A stretch of 64,000 nucleotides of DNA, taken from NCBI GenBank assembly GCA_035610835.1, contig CM069441.1, forward strand, positions 79,387,515 to 79,451,514, read 5' to 3'. The stretch's first letter is position 1, and the number at the start of each line of letters is the position of its first letter. A model generated the notes under the pieces. It had not been told where the DNA came from, did not search any database, and was given only the letters and a program-made list of their open reading frames with translations. This document shows, one piece after another, positions 47,801 through 51,673 of the stretch. The stretch comes from Ophiura sarsii. Lineage: Eukaryota; Echinodermata; Ophiuroidea; Amphilepidida; Ophiuridae. The translations under genes were made by a program, and so were the position numbers.

Positions 47801-48526
47801 CCCAAATTGCGTAATTATATAGAATGAAACATCATACTTAAGACAAAAACAAATAAAAACGTCTTACCCTCAACACGCAATTTTTAAAATTCGCGGCGAT
47901 CGAAAGTCCCGGTGTCGATGAAGTCATAGTTATACAATTCACTTGCGCAAATTTGAGCACCAATATTCATGACGTCATCGACACAGGGACTTTCGATTGC
48001 CGCGAATTTTAAAAATTGCGTGTTGAGAGAAGGACGTTTTTAGTTGTTTTTACTTTTTGTCATAAGTATGATGTTTCGTTCTATATAATTACGAAAGTTT
48101 GGCTCGATAATTATTTTTCTAACATATAATGGACGAAGTTGTGCGGCAATATCCTCAAATAGGTCTTACACATGGAATAAACAAGGCAGCAATTGTTTTG
48201 CACTTGCAGTTGTTTTTTACATTGTAAAACTGATAGCTGCCTTGTTCATTATTCCGTGTGTAAGAGACCTATTTGAGGATATTGCCAGTTGTGCATGCGG
48301 GACACCTCCTTTAATACATGTAGAAATTGCCCCTATCCTACTTTACCCATTGACACCTCCCTGACTTACCATTGATCGCCTGCCGTCTATCTTCAGCACT
48401 GGCCTCGACGTCTTGGTATGTAAGCTCCGCAATCAGTAACTCAAATTGGGCAAGTCTATTCGTGAAAGTTTGCGACGTGTAGGGTCTTGGTAAACCACCA
48501 CTAAAATCACCATCAACAGACCCCAT
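3530..48526 (-). CDS. WDR64: WDR64 orthologue, WD40-repeat protein (spliced, 25 exons placed, one missing)
   Basis: The spliced minus-strand product matches vertebrate WDR64 in order and along its length: an EF-hand-like N-terminus (about residues 45-105), then WD40 blades across two apparent propellers, then a low-complexity C-terminus. Visible blade ends include SICIWDHR, KIIRIWHPH, VFRIWDIHT, VWELDSG, SIKLWDFGSGQE, VLIWDIQT, FIRFWDMK, YITVWNIDQ and SVRLWCGES. The family signature LTRTVQDTMQVPHTH is in exon 11. Exons (high to low): 48526-48370, 42373-42243, 41695-41590, [missing], 34485-34375, 33032-32818, 31880-31838, 29001-28904, 28149-27930, 26603-26477, 25338-25190, 23158-23035, 22268-22096, 21225-21043, 19571-19447, 17818-17690, 15863-15737, 15108-15009, 12998-12778, 12169-12064, 11189-11128, 9833-9721, 7951-7739, 6352-6175, 4976-4827, 3670-3530. 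All phases agree. WDR64 is known mainly as a testis-enriched protein of unknown function, so a scaffold role is inference. Close paralogues are WDR49 and fly WDY, but the match here is best to WDR64. Confidence 0.9.
3851..3926 (+). mobile_element. tRNA-like SINE head
   Basis: A perfect B box (ggttcgatcccc at 3903-3914) and an A-like box (gtggcttgcctaggg) about 45 bases upstream. No clean cloverleaf, so a SINE head rather than a tRNA gene. Confidence 0.55.
4827..4976 (-). CDS. WDR64: WDR64 exon 25
   Basis: Acceptor GGTACAG, donor AAG/GTTAGT, phase 0 to 0. It encodes VDTPERLKTPAVGSIGSDSK, then PLWAQDSYLYAPTQPKMSKS. Low-complexity tail. Confidence 0.78.
5118..5359. mobile_element. MITE family A, copy 1
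   Basis: Terminal inverted repeats atagtttgatcagttccaaa and tttggaactgattaaattat, with a GC-rich centre rich in tgcgt/acgca. Three more copies lie in the window. Confidence 0.75.
5409..5617. repeat. near-perfect foldback palindrome
   Basis: Two arms of about 95 bases with only a handful of mismatches, starting gctaaagagggagacatac and meeting at tttacataattta. Holds several tgacgt motifs. Probably a foldback transposon in intron 24. Confidence 0.85.
5621..5791. repeat. tandem duplication, 92-base period
   Basis: The 79-base segment beginning acgaataacgtttattac occurs at 5621-5699 and 5713-5791 with one or two differences. It directly follows the foldback element. Confidence 0.9.
6175..6352 (-). 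CDS. WDR64: WDR64 exon 24
   Basis: Acceptor GTGTAG, donor AGG/GTAAGC, phase 2 to 0. It encodes WKPFRRSAYQRTRTRSEEPG, then KKFFEALQKPQFYNEHLHSC and NLGAVFRALPVYR. Basic, past the propellers. Confidence 0.85.
6745..6990. mobile_element. TTAA-type MITE family B, copy 1
   Basis: Begins ttaacacttcccatgcggca and ends gatgcgtggaaagtgca. The inner aatcaccatga block is shared with the copies at 27.5 and 38.9 kb. Confidence 0.75.
7003..7101. repeat. short inverted-repeat element
   Basis: Ends aattctgttatacccttcac and gtgaagggtataacagaatt around about 55 bases. Confidence 0.7.
7131..7165. repeat. terminal fragment of the 20349-20691 element
   Basis: acctgggacctaaagtacac then tttatcccag matches the right end of the 20.4-kb element. 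Confidence 0.55.
7739..7951 (-). CDS. WDR64: WDR64 exon 23 (end of last propeller)
   Basis: Acceptor TCTATAG, donor AA/GTAAGT, phase 2 to 2. It starts LWCGESSQVGHFMGFFGQ, then RPWNFPSAERTSTPVLPYD and a Lys-rich stretch. GYFGQ.RPW-like text closes the propeller in WDR49/WDR64 relatives. Confidence 0.9.
8765..8995. mobile_element. MITE family A, copy 2
   Basis: Same ends (attaatcagtttcaaattgg, caatttggaactgatcaaac) in intron 22, inverted relative to copy 1. Confidence 0.75.
9171..9549. mobile_element. inverted-repeat element rich in gcgacc motifs
   Basis: Ends tcatactagccggtcgc and gcgaccttagtatg are inverted. Many ggtcgc/gcgacc words lie inside. Sits between exons 22 and 23. Confidence 0.5.
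9721..9833 (-). CDS. WDR64: WDR64 exon 22
   Basis: Acceptor AAAACAG, donor CCG/GTAAGT, phase 0 to 2. It encodes SVITQMLSWRAHLTQIVSLT, then FVEHMKAIVSGSTDGSVR, a blade with the SGSTDGSVRLW pattern completed in exon 23. Confidence 0.92.
10128..10440. mobile_element. partial copy of the element at 25842-26263
   Basis: Shares the tgctggttcactgaaccc end, the gtgcactgaatgcaatgttg block and the acacactgtattttgtgtcaa block with the intact copy, in opposite orientation. Confidence 0.5.
10591..10841. repeat. imperfect inverted repeat
   Basis: Ends tatcatcactgttctgtcaa and ttgacagaacagtgacaat. The word catgtataaagtaatact recurs inside in both orientations. Confidence 0.6.
11128..11189 (-). CDS. WDR64: WDR64 exon 21 (62 bases)
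   Basis: Acceptor ATTGCAG, donor AGT/GTAAGT, phase 1 to 0. It encodes GYITVWNIDQFLENPYSDES, completing the blade begun in exon 20. Confidence 0.88.
11428..11600 (-). mobile_element. LINE 3' remnant
   Basis: The minus strand reads VSAPSLWNSLPKNIMEACPL, ASFKKILKSHFYPSY and stop, the usual last residues of CR1/Jockey-type ORF2, then a tail with GGCGCTTC. It is short and 5'-truncated, in WDR64 intron 20. Confidence 0.75.
11821..11849. repeat. poly(C) run, 29 bases
   Basis: Uninterrupted C on the plus strand in intron 20, preceded by gctacg. G runs of 15-30 also lie at about 31015, 39861, 50007 and 51643. Confidence 0.98.
12064..12169 (-). CDS. WDR64: WDR64 exon 20
   Basis: Acceptor TGTTCAG, donor CAAA/GTAAGT, phase 0 to 1. 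It encodes GEMLREICAMTRRQGSAVTA, then VCSDEDCNILVTGDQ, the first strands of a WD40 blade completed in exon 21. Confidence 0.9.
12778..12998 (-). CDS. WDR64: WDR64 exon 19
   Basis: Acceptor AATTCAG, donor AAG/GTAGTT, phase 1 to 0. The first half is a Ser/Asn-rich linker. The second half is a blade: MIVTEYDPVLVSCHADSFIR, then FWDMK. Confidence 0.9.
13070..13259. mobile_element. MITE family A, copy 3
   Basis: Ends atagtttgatcagtt and aatttggaactgattaaact with an internally shortened left side, in intron 18. Confidence 0.7.
13671..13901. mobile_element. MITE family C, copy 1
   Basis: Right end tttttgacgcgactggtcaca, left end truncated. Shares the atgttggaggcccgagtcaa block with copies at 43.4 and 61.2 kb. 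Confidence 0.65.
14176..14335 (-). mobile_element. tRNA-derived SINE fragment
   Basis: The minus strand has a box A-like TATCTCAGTTGGTAAAAATTC and a box B-like GGGTTCAAAATC about 50 bases apart, followed by unrelated sequence. The arm pairing of a working tRNA is absent. Confidence 0.6.
14345..14965 (-). mobile_element. tRNA-derived SINE with a triplicated head
   Basis: On the minus strand: a tRNA-like head (box B region GAGTTCTAGCCCC), a body with CTTGGGCAAGATACTTA and a tail with GCGCTATATAAG and AT-rich (TTA)n. The head of about 125 bases occurs three times (units start near 14601, 14724 and 14851), separated by G runs. It lies in intron 18 close to the donor. Confidence 0.8.
15009..15108 (-). 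CDS. WDR64: WDR64 exon 18
   Basis: Acceptor CCTACAG, donor CAAG/GTAGGT, phase 0 to 1. It encodes VPSEDIDDANPNMDDLPMIK, then VEDEHGKVMEDQQ, another acidic linker segment. A triplicated SINE piece starts about 40 bases past the donor. Confidence 0.82.
15144..15351. mobile_element. MITE family D, copy 1
   Basis: Ends cactgtaaaagtagacattt and aaatttccacttttacagt, with gcgcgaaaa motifs inside. Just upstream of exon 18. Confidence 0.75.
15737..15863 (-). CDS. WDR64: WDR64 exon 17 (acidic linker)
   Basis: Acceptor GTGTAG, donor GAG/GTAGCT, phase 2 to 0. It encodes KLTGHVSVTSNRDDVSN and an acidic stretch ending SIPEEEFEE. Low complexity, probably unstructured. Confidence 0.83.
16644..16903. mobile_element. 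MITE family F, copy 1
   Basis: Ends gtccagcaagcacaacattg and aatgttgtgcttgttggac. The centre holds atgacgtcat. In intron 16. Confidence 0.78.
17690..17818 (-). CDS. WDR64: WDR64 exon 16
   Basis: Acceptor CATTCTAG, donor AA/GTAAGT, phase 2 to 2. Only this acceptor gives an open frame: FGLPETTPGSTGHDN, then RLVNMVLYLVHRTRRPDPAF. A CAG 15 bases downstream would run into a stop. Confidence 0.8.
18180..18310 (-). mobile_element. possible tRNA-derived SINE remnant
   Basis: A B-box-like GGTTCAATTTCC on the minus strand with an A/T-rich body. Weak evidence. Confidence 0.35.
18725..18938. repeat. degenerate short tandem repeat
   Basis: Words acacaatctgtgagagattt and ttgcgggctg recur four to six times with variable spacers, bounded by no clear inverted ends. 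Confidence 0.7.
19447..19571 (-). CDS. WDR64: WDR64 exon 15
   Basis: Acceptor ATTTCAG, donor GT/GTAAGT, phase 0 to 2. It encodes ISHEMTCLGGLHPSTLATGC, then INGNVLIWDIQTARIKQV, a clear WD40 unit. Confidence 0.9.
19739..19976. mobile_element. MITE family E, copy 1
   Basis: Ends agggatgtgctgacaaatag and ccagcggcacatccct. The middle shares tggtaaatta and tttggtaaat with copies at 42.5 and 45.1 kb. Confidence 0.75.
20349..20691. repeat. palindromic element built of ccagtatcg/cgatactgg words
   Basis: Outer arms catatgaggggaaaagtgta and tacactttttcccatatg are inverted. Inside, gatactgg-type half sites in both orientations recur about ten times, giving nested hairpins. A fragment with the same end (cctaaagtacactttatccc) lies at 7131-7165. 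Confidence 0.75.
20700..20915 (-). mobile_element. tRNA-derived SINE
   Basis: The minus strand has GAGCTGGTAGCGCAGG (A-box region) and GGGTTCAATTCCCTGGG (B box), then a body with CTCATTTGACTCG. A diverged relative of the body lies at 23400-23560. Confidence 0.65.
21043..21225 (-). CDS. WDR64: WDR64 exon 14 (Ser/Pro-rich linker)
   Basis: Acceptor ATTACAG, donor AAG/GTAAGG, phase 0 to 0. It encodes a Ser/Pro-rich segment (RPPTPVSRGSSLSDGPSSPF), then GVAQITKLNEK. It is probably a loop between propellers. In-frame length means it could be skipped without a shift. Confidence 0.85.
21261..21467. mobile_element. MITE family A, copy 4 (diverged)
   Basis: Ends tatagttcattcagttccaa and ttctctcgccaaaacag. 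Immediately upstream of exon 14, within 40 bases of its acceptor. Confidence 0.55.
22096..22268 (-). CDS. WDR64: WDR64 exon 13
   Basis: Acceptor CGATACAG, donor GAG/GTATAC, phase 1 to 0. It encodes SIKLWDFGSGQEIRAW, then KYVLASGWNNKIRLLE, matching the IWDFGSGQE blade of vertebrate WDR64. The donor is weaker than the others in the gene. Confidence 0.92.
22479..23034. repeat. decayed tandem copies of exon 12 3' end and donor region
   Basis: The exon 12 motif gggctcc(aga), at 23041 in the real exon, recurs at 22922, 22824 and 22720 (as gggctct), and a partial copy starts near 22479. Spacing is 98-119. Copies keep the acccagtcttgtccatgc and acatttgcccatgaga blocks with many changes. The donor is weakened to GTTATG in the nearest copy and lost (GATAAG) in the next. 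It looks like an older version of the arrays at exons 3 and 11. Confidence 0.82.
23035..23158 (-). CDS. WDR64: WDR64 exon 12
   Basis: Acceptor TTGTTTAG, donor GATG/GTAAGT, phase 0 to 1. It encodes VWELDSGKQVYHITESHG and VTAVCVDKTGYRLVSGALDG. Diverged copies of its 3' part lie in the downstream intron (22479-23034). Confidence 0.93.
23400..23560 (-). mobile_element. diverged SINE, same family as 20700-20915
   Basis: Shares the ggtggttttgggaatac, caaatgagccatatgagga and ccagctcct blocks in the same order as the 20.7-kb copy. Overlaps at its left edge a member of the gggtcggtcagg repeat family. Confidence 0.5.
23984..25297. repeat. 109-bp tandem array carrying exon 11 3' end and its 5' splice site
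   Basis: The motif ttacnttaataa recurs at 23987, 24096, 24205, 24314, 24423, 24532, 24641, 24750, 24859, 24968, 25077 and 25186, exactly 109 apart. On the minus strand each unit holds about 100 bases of exon 11, ending in VITVCSESVIK, and the donor GTAAG. The copy at 25186 is the real exon, so eleven are intronic. Two subtypes differ near the HTHDRPITQ codons and are mixed along the array, a sign of unequal exchange or conversion. Confidence 0.96.
25190..25338 (-). CDS. WDR64: WDR64 exon 11 (family signature)
   Basis: Acceptor TTTTCTAG, first donor AAG/GTAAG, phase 1 to 0. It encodes SSVLDAWPLTRTVQDT, MQVPHTHDRPITQVVFNQEL and NQVITVCSESVIK. Its last two thirds and donor seed the array at 23984-25297. 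Using any later copy's donor meets an in-frame TGA about 11 codons past the first donor, so the first is the productive one. Confidence 0.93.
25842..26263. mobile_element. inverted-repeat transposon, about 60-base ends
   Basis: Left end aatgctcattggtatgctgg and right end ccagcatagctcatt are inverted for about 60 bases. Open frames of about 70-120 codons inside both copies look alike, but this may only reflect shared DNA. Confidence 0.6.
26477..26603 (-). CDS. WDR64: WDR64 exon 10
   Basis: Acceptor CTCCAG, donor CCG/GTAAGC, phase 0 to 1. It encodes VFRIWDIHTLTSLQVF and IHCMVFDEKHERLVTG, a complete WD end and the start of the next blade. Confidence 0.93.
26900..27432 (-). mobile_element. 3' end of a CR1/L2-type LINE
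   Basis: The minus strand from about 27430 encodes the typical end of a reverse transcriptase ORF: NKLQRIQNSAARLITLSRK, LRDLHWLPIKYRIVYKVLLL, TYKCLHGTAPIYLQDLI and SAAELWNNIPLHVKNAD. A stop follows, then a short tail ending in (TTA)n. The frame is open over this stretch, so it is fairly young. It is 5'-truncated, as such insertions usually are. It sits in WDR64 intron 9. Confidence 0.9.
27505..27807. mobile_element. TTAA-type MITE family B, copy 2
   Basis: Begins ttaacgctttccacgtggca and has the aggcgtctgcagatgaca block. The right end reads gccacgtggcaggtgtaa. About 120 bases from exon 9. Confidence 0.7.
27930..28149 (-). CDS. WDR64: WDR64 exon 9 (two WD strands)
   Basis: Acceptor TTCTCAG, donor AGG/GTAAGT, phase 2 to 0. 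It encodes VNCFAFCARANIIATGG, NDKIIRIWHPH and GHLFTVIDVAVNEKDQHVIS, one of the most conserved parts of the protein. Confidence 0.93.
28220..28458. mobile_element. TTAA-type MITE (ccccctgatcactacctgc ends)
   Basis: Ends ttaaccccctgatcacta and tagtgctcagggggttaa. The inside repeats a tctctgattggct block twice, so it may hold a partial duplication. Confidence 0.75.
28904..29001 (-). CDS. WDR64: WDR64 exon 8
   Basis: Acceptor TTTGCAG, donor CT/GTAAGT, phase 0 to 2. It encodes VKYFPDLRCFASCSASNTNS, then FVLESIDRISDTL, aligning with the LVLESLKRLEDNL segment of the family. Confidence 0.88.
29797..30440. repeat. direct duplication about 520 bases apart
   Basis: Segments starting at 29797 and 30317 share aagcctat.cgt.atcttgcc, acttcctgtacatctg and tcttgtct.atgaat in the same order. 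In intron 7. Confidence 0.65.
31050..31480. repeat. degenerate 152-base tandem repeat
   Basis: Three units starting near 31052, 31203 and 31355 share a tttatttcagt-cttcaca block, a catgtcatgt block and a gtggtgaggca block. A fourth unit lies at 30560-30665, separated by an unrelated insertion. Confidence 0.7.
31838..31880 (-). CDS. WDR64: WDR64 exon 7 (43-base micro-exon)
   Basis: Acceptor CTTACAG, donor AAG/GTGAGC, phase 2 to 0. It encodes PITKRKLHDGWVLK, which aligns with the KRKLHNDWVMK segment of vertebrate WDR64. It is too short for ORF-based gene finding. Confidence 0.85.
32600..32812. repeat. gggtcggt / tcgcctaa repeat abutting the exon 6 donor
   Basis: Same blocks as the 57.3-kb copy (ggacctttcaggtagggtcg, ttcgcctta). 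It ends about five bases from the exon 6 splice donor. Confidence 0.55.
32818..33032 (-). CDS. WDR64: WDR64 exon 6
   Basis: Phase 0 to 2, donor ATA/GTAAGT. It encodes SIFCIKPTDNSVQCMTYVPC, then EDCILFGDDLGYVSLLTI, matching the ILLGDDGG blade of vertebrate WDR64. The acceptor reads CCAGCAG, a NAGNAG pair, so the first codon (CAG) may be included or skipped. The family alignment favours inclusion. Confidence 0.9.
33040..34150. other. WDR64 intron 5, no supported feature
   Basis: Open frames of 85-93 codons exist on both strands (for example 33700-33957) but overlap each other and match nothing I know. A short duplicate ttgcctgcc motif lies at 33770-33830. Confidence 0.45.
34155..34284. repeat. 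16-base microsatellite, about 8 copies
   Basis: Unit gtttaaaaaatacttt repeated almost perfectly, 91 bases from the exon 5 donor on its intron side. Confidence 0.97.
34375..34485 (-). CDS. WDR64: WDR64 exon 5 (first clear WD blade)
   Basis: Acceptor TATGTAG, donor CAG/GTAGG, phase 0 to 0. It encodes ESSWTTGVDYLPSLRRI and IATTERSICIWDHRAKGKNQ, a strong family match. Numbered 5 because an exon between this one and exon 3 is missing. Confidence 0.9.
34985..35225. repeat. dispersed repeat (gtcgggcagg family), copy 1
   Basis: Contains ccagccagtcgggcaggtaa, gtgtaacacacttacactgt and gctatgggcaggcagg. A second copy is at 36896-37115. Confidence 0.8.
35379..35539. repeat. near-perfect palindrome cut by the assembly gap
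   Basis: Two arms of about 75 bases, starting gtttttagaccg and ending cggtctaaaaac, around a GC-rich centre (gccgcaggcgg). The right arm ends at the first N, so the element may extend into the gap. It is probably a foldback transposon. Such hairpins often break assemblies. Confidence 0.85.
35540..35639. other. assembly gap, 100 N
   Basis: Exactly 100 undetermined bases, the usual placeholder for a gap of unknown length. It starts directly after the right arm of an inverted repeat and lies in the interval where WDR64 exon 4 is expected. Confidence 0.99.
36590..36695 (-). mobile_element. tRNA-derived SINE head
   Basis: The minus strand has TGGTGGTGTAGTAGAAAATC and a B box GGTTCAAATTCC about 45 bases later. 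In WDR64 intron 3. Confidence 0.55.
36896..37115. repeat. dispersed repeat (gtcgggcagg family), copy 2
   Basis: Same blocks in the same order and orientation as the 35.0-kb copy. The two flank the assembly gap. Confidence 0.8.
37171..37380. mobile_element. MITE family D, copy 2
   Basis: Ends tactgtaaaagccaatattt and tttcagcttttacagtac. Confidence 0.75.
38201..38447. mobile_element. TTAA-type MITE (aggggcactgagagat ends)
   Basis: Ends ttaaaggggcactgagagat and atctctcagtgccccttt, a perfect inverted pair with TTAA. In intron 3. Confidence 0.8.
38942..39203. mobile_element. TTAA-type MITE family B, copy 3
   Basis: Best-preserved copy: ttaacactttccatgcggca to gcatcgaaagtgttaa, with TTAA at both ends as in piggyBac-type insertions. 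Confidence 0.8.
40456..41644. repeat. 119-bp tandem array carrying exon 3 3' end and its 5' splice site
   Basis: Units begin at 40456, 40575, 40696, 40815, 40934, 41053, 41172, 41290, 41408 and 41526 (spacing 118-121). On the minus strand each holds about 54 bases of exon 3 (EDISVFTVAKKTRIGEAAG), the donor GCAG/GTAGG and about 65 bases of intron. The last unit is the real exon 3, so nine copies are intronic. Differences are single substitutions and one-base deletions, so the array is young or homogenised. Confidence 0.95.
41590..41695 (-). CDS. WDR64: WDR64 exon 3
   Basis: Acceptor TTTGCTGCAG, donor GCAG/GTAGG, phase 0 to 1. It encodes LFGYFQTQDEEPEQ followed by EDISVFTVAKKTRIGEAAG, aligning with the end of the EF-hand region and the strand before the first blade. 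Its 3' half and donor are the source of the array at 40456-41644. Reading past the donor meets a stop within one unit. Confidence 0.9.
42243..42373 (-). CDS. WDR64: WDR64 exon 2 (EF-hand-like region)
   Basis: Acceptor CCCACAG, donor GAG/GTAAAT, phase 1 to 0. It encodes LRFDAFCDEIRNIFG, then a second helix and DAKVDWSE, which runs into LFGYF of exon 3. The layout resembles an EF-hand pair, but the loop lacks the usual first Asp, so calcium binding is doubtful. Confidence 0.88.
42511..42740. mobile_element. MITE family E, copy 2
   Basis: Ends aaggatgtgccgccaaatag and gctggcggcacatcctt. Just past exon 2 on the acceptor side. Confidence 0.78.
43372..43629. mobile_element. MITE family C, copy 2
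   Basis: Ends tatgtgaccagtcgcgtca and gatgtgacgggtcacata. Opposite orientation to copies 1 and 3. In WDR64 intron 1. Confidence 0.75.
45098..45342. mobile_element. MITE family E, copy 3
   Basis: Ends agggatgtgccccgcaagc and gacggcacatcccc, inverted relative to copies 1 and 2. A fragment without clear ends lies at about 44160-44340. Confidence 0.7.
45791..46125. repeat. long inverted repeat, about 165-base arms
   Basis: Left arm ggcaccaacatttttcagac... and right arm ...ttgtctggacaaaattggca pair through aacctaacaaaatc, atctaaagtcaattatctag and aacatttttaagccaaaa, meeting near 45960. Confidence 0.85.
46430..46800. repeat. cluster of gtagtac / gtactac words
   Basis: At least ten gtagta or tactac words in both orientations, including a 23-base direct duplication (tagtaatttgtagtactctg twice at about 46676-46722). 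Confidence 0.7.
47017..47204. repeat. inverted-repeat element
   Basis: Ends ctaggctcaaaaagat and ctttttgagcctag, with an inner inverted pair catcttgaaaatctgtccat / atggacagattttcaagat. Confidence 0.8.
47740..48314. mobile_element. MITE family F, copy 2, with a nested insertion
   Basis: Begins ttaaaggaggggtcccgcaa and ends tgcgggacacctcctttaa, TTAA on both sides. Shares the acattgtgcattatatgtta block with copy 1. A second element (48145-48286) interrupts the right arm. It ends 56 bases from the WDR64 exon 1 donor. Confidence 0.82.
48145..48286. mobile_element. nested foldback element with 8-bp target duplication
   Basis: Ends ggcaatatcctcaaatagg and cctatttgaggatattgcc are perfect reverse complements, flanked on both sides by agttgtgc (48137-48144 and 48287-48294). 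An 8-bp duplication is typical of hAT transposases. Confidence 0.8.
48370..48526 (-). CDS. WDR64: WDR64 exon 1 (start codon)
   Basis: Start chosen at the ATG at 48526, giving MGSVDGDFSGGLPRPYTSQ. It has G at -3 and G at +4. The helix-like stretch around FTNRLAQFELLIAELT aligns with the N-terminal helix of vertebrate WDR64. The exon ends before a GTAAGT donor in phase 1. The codons upstream in this frame contain no ATG. A two-codon upstream ORF lies just before it. Confidence 0.82.
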
Positions 48527-48534
48527 CTCTACAC

Positions 48535-48543
48535 TCACGGCAT
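48535..48543 (-). promoter_or_regulatory. minimal upstream ORF (ATG CCG TGA)
   Basis: Nine bases before the chosen WDR64 start is an out-of-frame ATG followed by one sense codon and TGA. If it lies in the 5' UTR it could lower initiation at the main start. That is an inference, because no transcript start is visible. Confidence 0.35.
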
Positions 48544-48599
48544 GACTGTTTCATCAGACGTTAAAATAACAACCATTGCAAAATATTGGAAATTGAAGA

Positions 48600-49970
48600 A
48601 ATCTTCATATGCGAATCTATACTCGTTTGCTGGCTGCTGAGATTATTGTTGTTAGAAGTTAATTCAACAGGTGTATCAGAGTTTCTAGAATATTTTACTT
48701 TTGGTAAACATTTCGCATGACCATAGCTTCATTATAATTATATGATTCCATTATATCATCTTCAAAATGGGACTAGAATATACAGTTACTATATGTTTAC
48801 ATGATATGAATAACATAAAACCTAGTTCTGAGCAAAATCTTCAATCAAAAACTCTGTAACTGGTATTGATGTTATTCCTTATTATTTCCTTTTTATAAAC
48901 ACCAAAGAGGTGATAACAGGTGTCAATCAATTAGCAGATGTTTAGGTAAGACATGTTTTGCGCCCAATCAATTACGACATGTAAAGCTATGTAACCTATT
49001 CTCACGATGTTGTTGCGCTATATACGCGTTACGAAGGGGCCCAATTAGGGTGATGTTGAGATCGGTGTTGCTGCCATGGTGGGTGGAATTTACAGAACTG
49101 ATTACAATCGCCATAGGAACATGACGCCTGTCACGACCAGGCAGGACCGTACACAATAATACCGATATGTGTTGGTATTGAAAGAAATATCAATCAATAT
49201 ATTTCTATGGATTAAATCTGATATGAAATTGATGTTTTTATTAAGAATCGAAATTATTAAGAATCGAAATTCTAGAGACCATCATTGTGTCATCAGGGAA
49301 GTGTCATGATAGGGCCCGGGGAGATACATGTATAATCAAAATCAAGTCGAGAATCAGATTTTGAAAATGACTCTTTTTTTACACTAGACTTTCAAACGCT
49401 GGTTTAATAGGGTTAACCCATGGACTTCCATTGTTAAACGTCCCATTGATATTATAATAGATACAATAGGCACCAATTTTCCTTTGTTGTCATACAAACC
49501 CCCATACAAAACCCCCGCGGCTCTGATCGTTAGACCAGGGAGGTGTAATAGCATCTCTCTGGTTAGACCAGGGAGGTGTAGGCCTATTAACACCTCCCTG
49601 GCCCTGGTTAGACCAGAAGCCATCTTGTTTTTAAAACTAAGTTAAAGTTTGAAAATGTTCAACCGTTATAAGAATACCCTACTTGTTACTAGCTAGCTAT
49701 GTGTGAAAAAATGAAGTCAATATCATTTTCCGTTTGGCGTTTGCCTTTGGTGAACCTTTTTACCCGTGCACCAATTTCATACGTGTGTCCACGAGATACT
49801 CAAAACATGCATAAGATCGCAAAATGTGTCTCCTGTTCAAATTTGGAAACTTGCGTAGATTTGTGATGTAATTGGAATTTAATGCATCCTTTCTTGTTAA
49901 CATGTGAGTTAACGTAATCAATTTACCTCACCCATGCTATGAATTGCTTATAATGTTCTAAGTTTGGATG
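48600..49970. other. upstream flank of WDR64, no gene seen
   Basis: AT-rich, with a short inverted repeat near 49530-49610 built from gttagaccagggaggtgta. No TATA box or CpG-rich core stands out. Confidence 0.5.
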
Positions 49971-49976
49971 AAAAAC

Positions 49977-50310
49977 CAGTGGCGTAACTAGACTTTTTCA
50001 TTTGGGGGGGGGGGGGGGGGGGGGGAGAAGGGGCAGTGACTTGAAATGGGGGGCTCCTAATGGGGGGCTTCATTCCAGTGTCAATAAATGCGCACGATTG
50101 AGCTACATTTCGGCTCTAAACAAGCTTGTACCATAGAATATTGCATTTTGGGAAGACATGCGCAAAAATTTTTCATCTGTTACTTTGTACCATCATTATT
50201 CCATGATTCATTTTGGGGGGGGGCAAGTGGGGGGGGGGGGGGGGGCGAGTGGGGGGGGGGGGGGGGCAAGGGTTCCAGGTGGGGGGGGGGTTACGCTGGT
50301 TACGCCACTG
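49977..50310. mobile_element. G-rich inverted-repeat element (cagtggcgtaac ends)
   Basis: Ends cagtggcgtaactag and ctggttacgccactg. The inside holds five G runs of 10-25 bases. The ends resemble those of non-autonomous hAT elements. Confidence 0.65.
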
Positions 50311-51642
50311 ATGAAAACTGAACCTTTATAATTTTTTGTTGGCGGGATATTCAAATATGAAAATGCAACATGTGCAATTTCAATTGAAAATCACTGTGTT
50401 TGTAGACAACACGTAAATCGGAGTGTGCGGCAAAGAGGGTCACCAAAAAACGGAAATTCCGATCGACTACTTTTTTTCACACAAAGTTAGGAACAAATAT
50501 GTAATTCTTGCCACGTTTGAAAAGTTTCAAAATTCATCATGGTTTTGAAAATAAAAAGGATTCTTTCCACTATTGCAGGTTTTTTTTAAACTCACCCTGT
50601 ATGACAGTTTGTTACATCAATCAAGGTTTTGGTAATTTCTCAGGGTTTTTTCGATAACTATTTTCCTGACAATGGCCCCACGATGTAATTGAACTATAAT
50701 ACAGGTCGATTTCTTCTTTGTTTTTGCACTGTCGAATATAATTTAAAAGAAAAGAACGGGTTACTCACTTGGATATCATACATGAGTTCGTTCTCTACCA
50801 ATACTGGGTTTTTTTGGTGATTTTTTTTCAAAGTCAAAGAAGAAACACTGAAACAGTTTTCCATTATTCCATAAAGGAAGGAAGTCCTAGGACTTTTGAC
50901 TTTGAATCAATATTATTGATCATTATTGATAGACAGCATGCTTATAATAAAGATCTATGGTGGTGTCATCAGACACAACTTGAGTTGGTCCAGGAGTGTC
51001 CACGACCATCAAAGATTTCCAATCCACGGAACATAACAATATGTTCAATGATTTGTACTTAGTTGGCAGTAACATTTTTAAATGTTTAAAAACAGATATT
51101 GCTTGGGAAATGGAGATTCACAGGTCATGTCACCGACAACCTGTCCAGAATAGATGTTTAATACAAGACCTGTCAATATGTCAATGCATGTCGATAATGC
51201 CTCACATATATTGATTTTGTCGGCAGCATGTGCCCTGGCATGTGTATGTCGCTCTAAAGACTTCCTTGTGACGCTCTGAACTTGACCATCTTGTATCATT
51301 TCTTAGTTGTCCAAAGATGCTGAGGGAAGCTGATGAGAGACAAGGTCCAGATGGCAAGAGTTGATTCATTCAGTATTGAGCCTATGATACCAGATGGTCC
51401 TTTCCCATATCGATGTAGTGGTCTCATTGAAGAGATCTCACCAGATACCATTCCAGAGACAATCCTGATGAGTGATGATTCATAACATGTTCGCCAGGGC
51501 TGTCAACTTTTGGGATTTGCTGGGAAGGAGAGATACAATATTACGAAGGCCAAAGTGTACCAACAACAAAATAGTAAAAGGTAGCCCCAATTTTGTTTGC
51601 AGTCACCTCGTGACTTTCAAGTAAGTGGTGGTGGTGGGGGGT

Positions 51643-51673
<31 letters not shown>

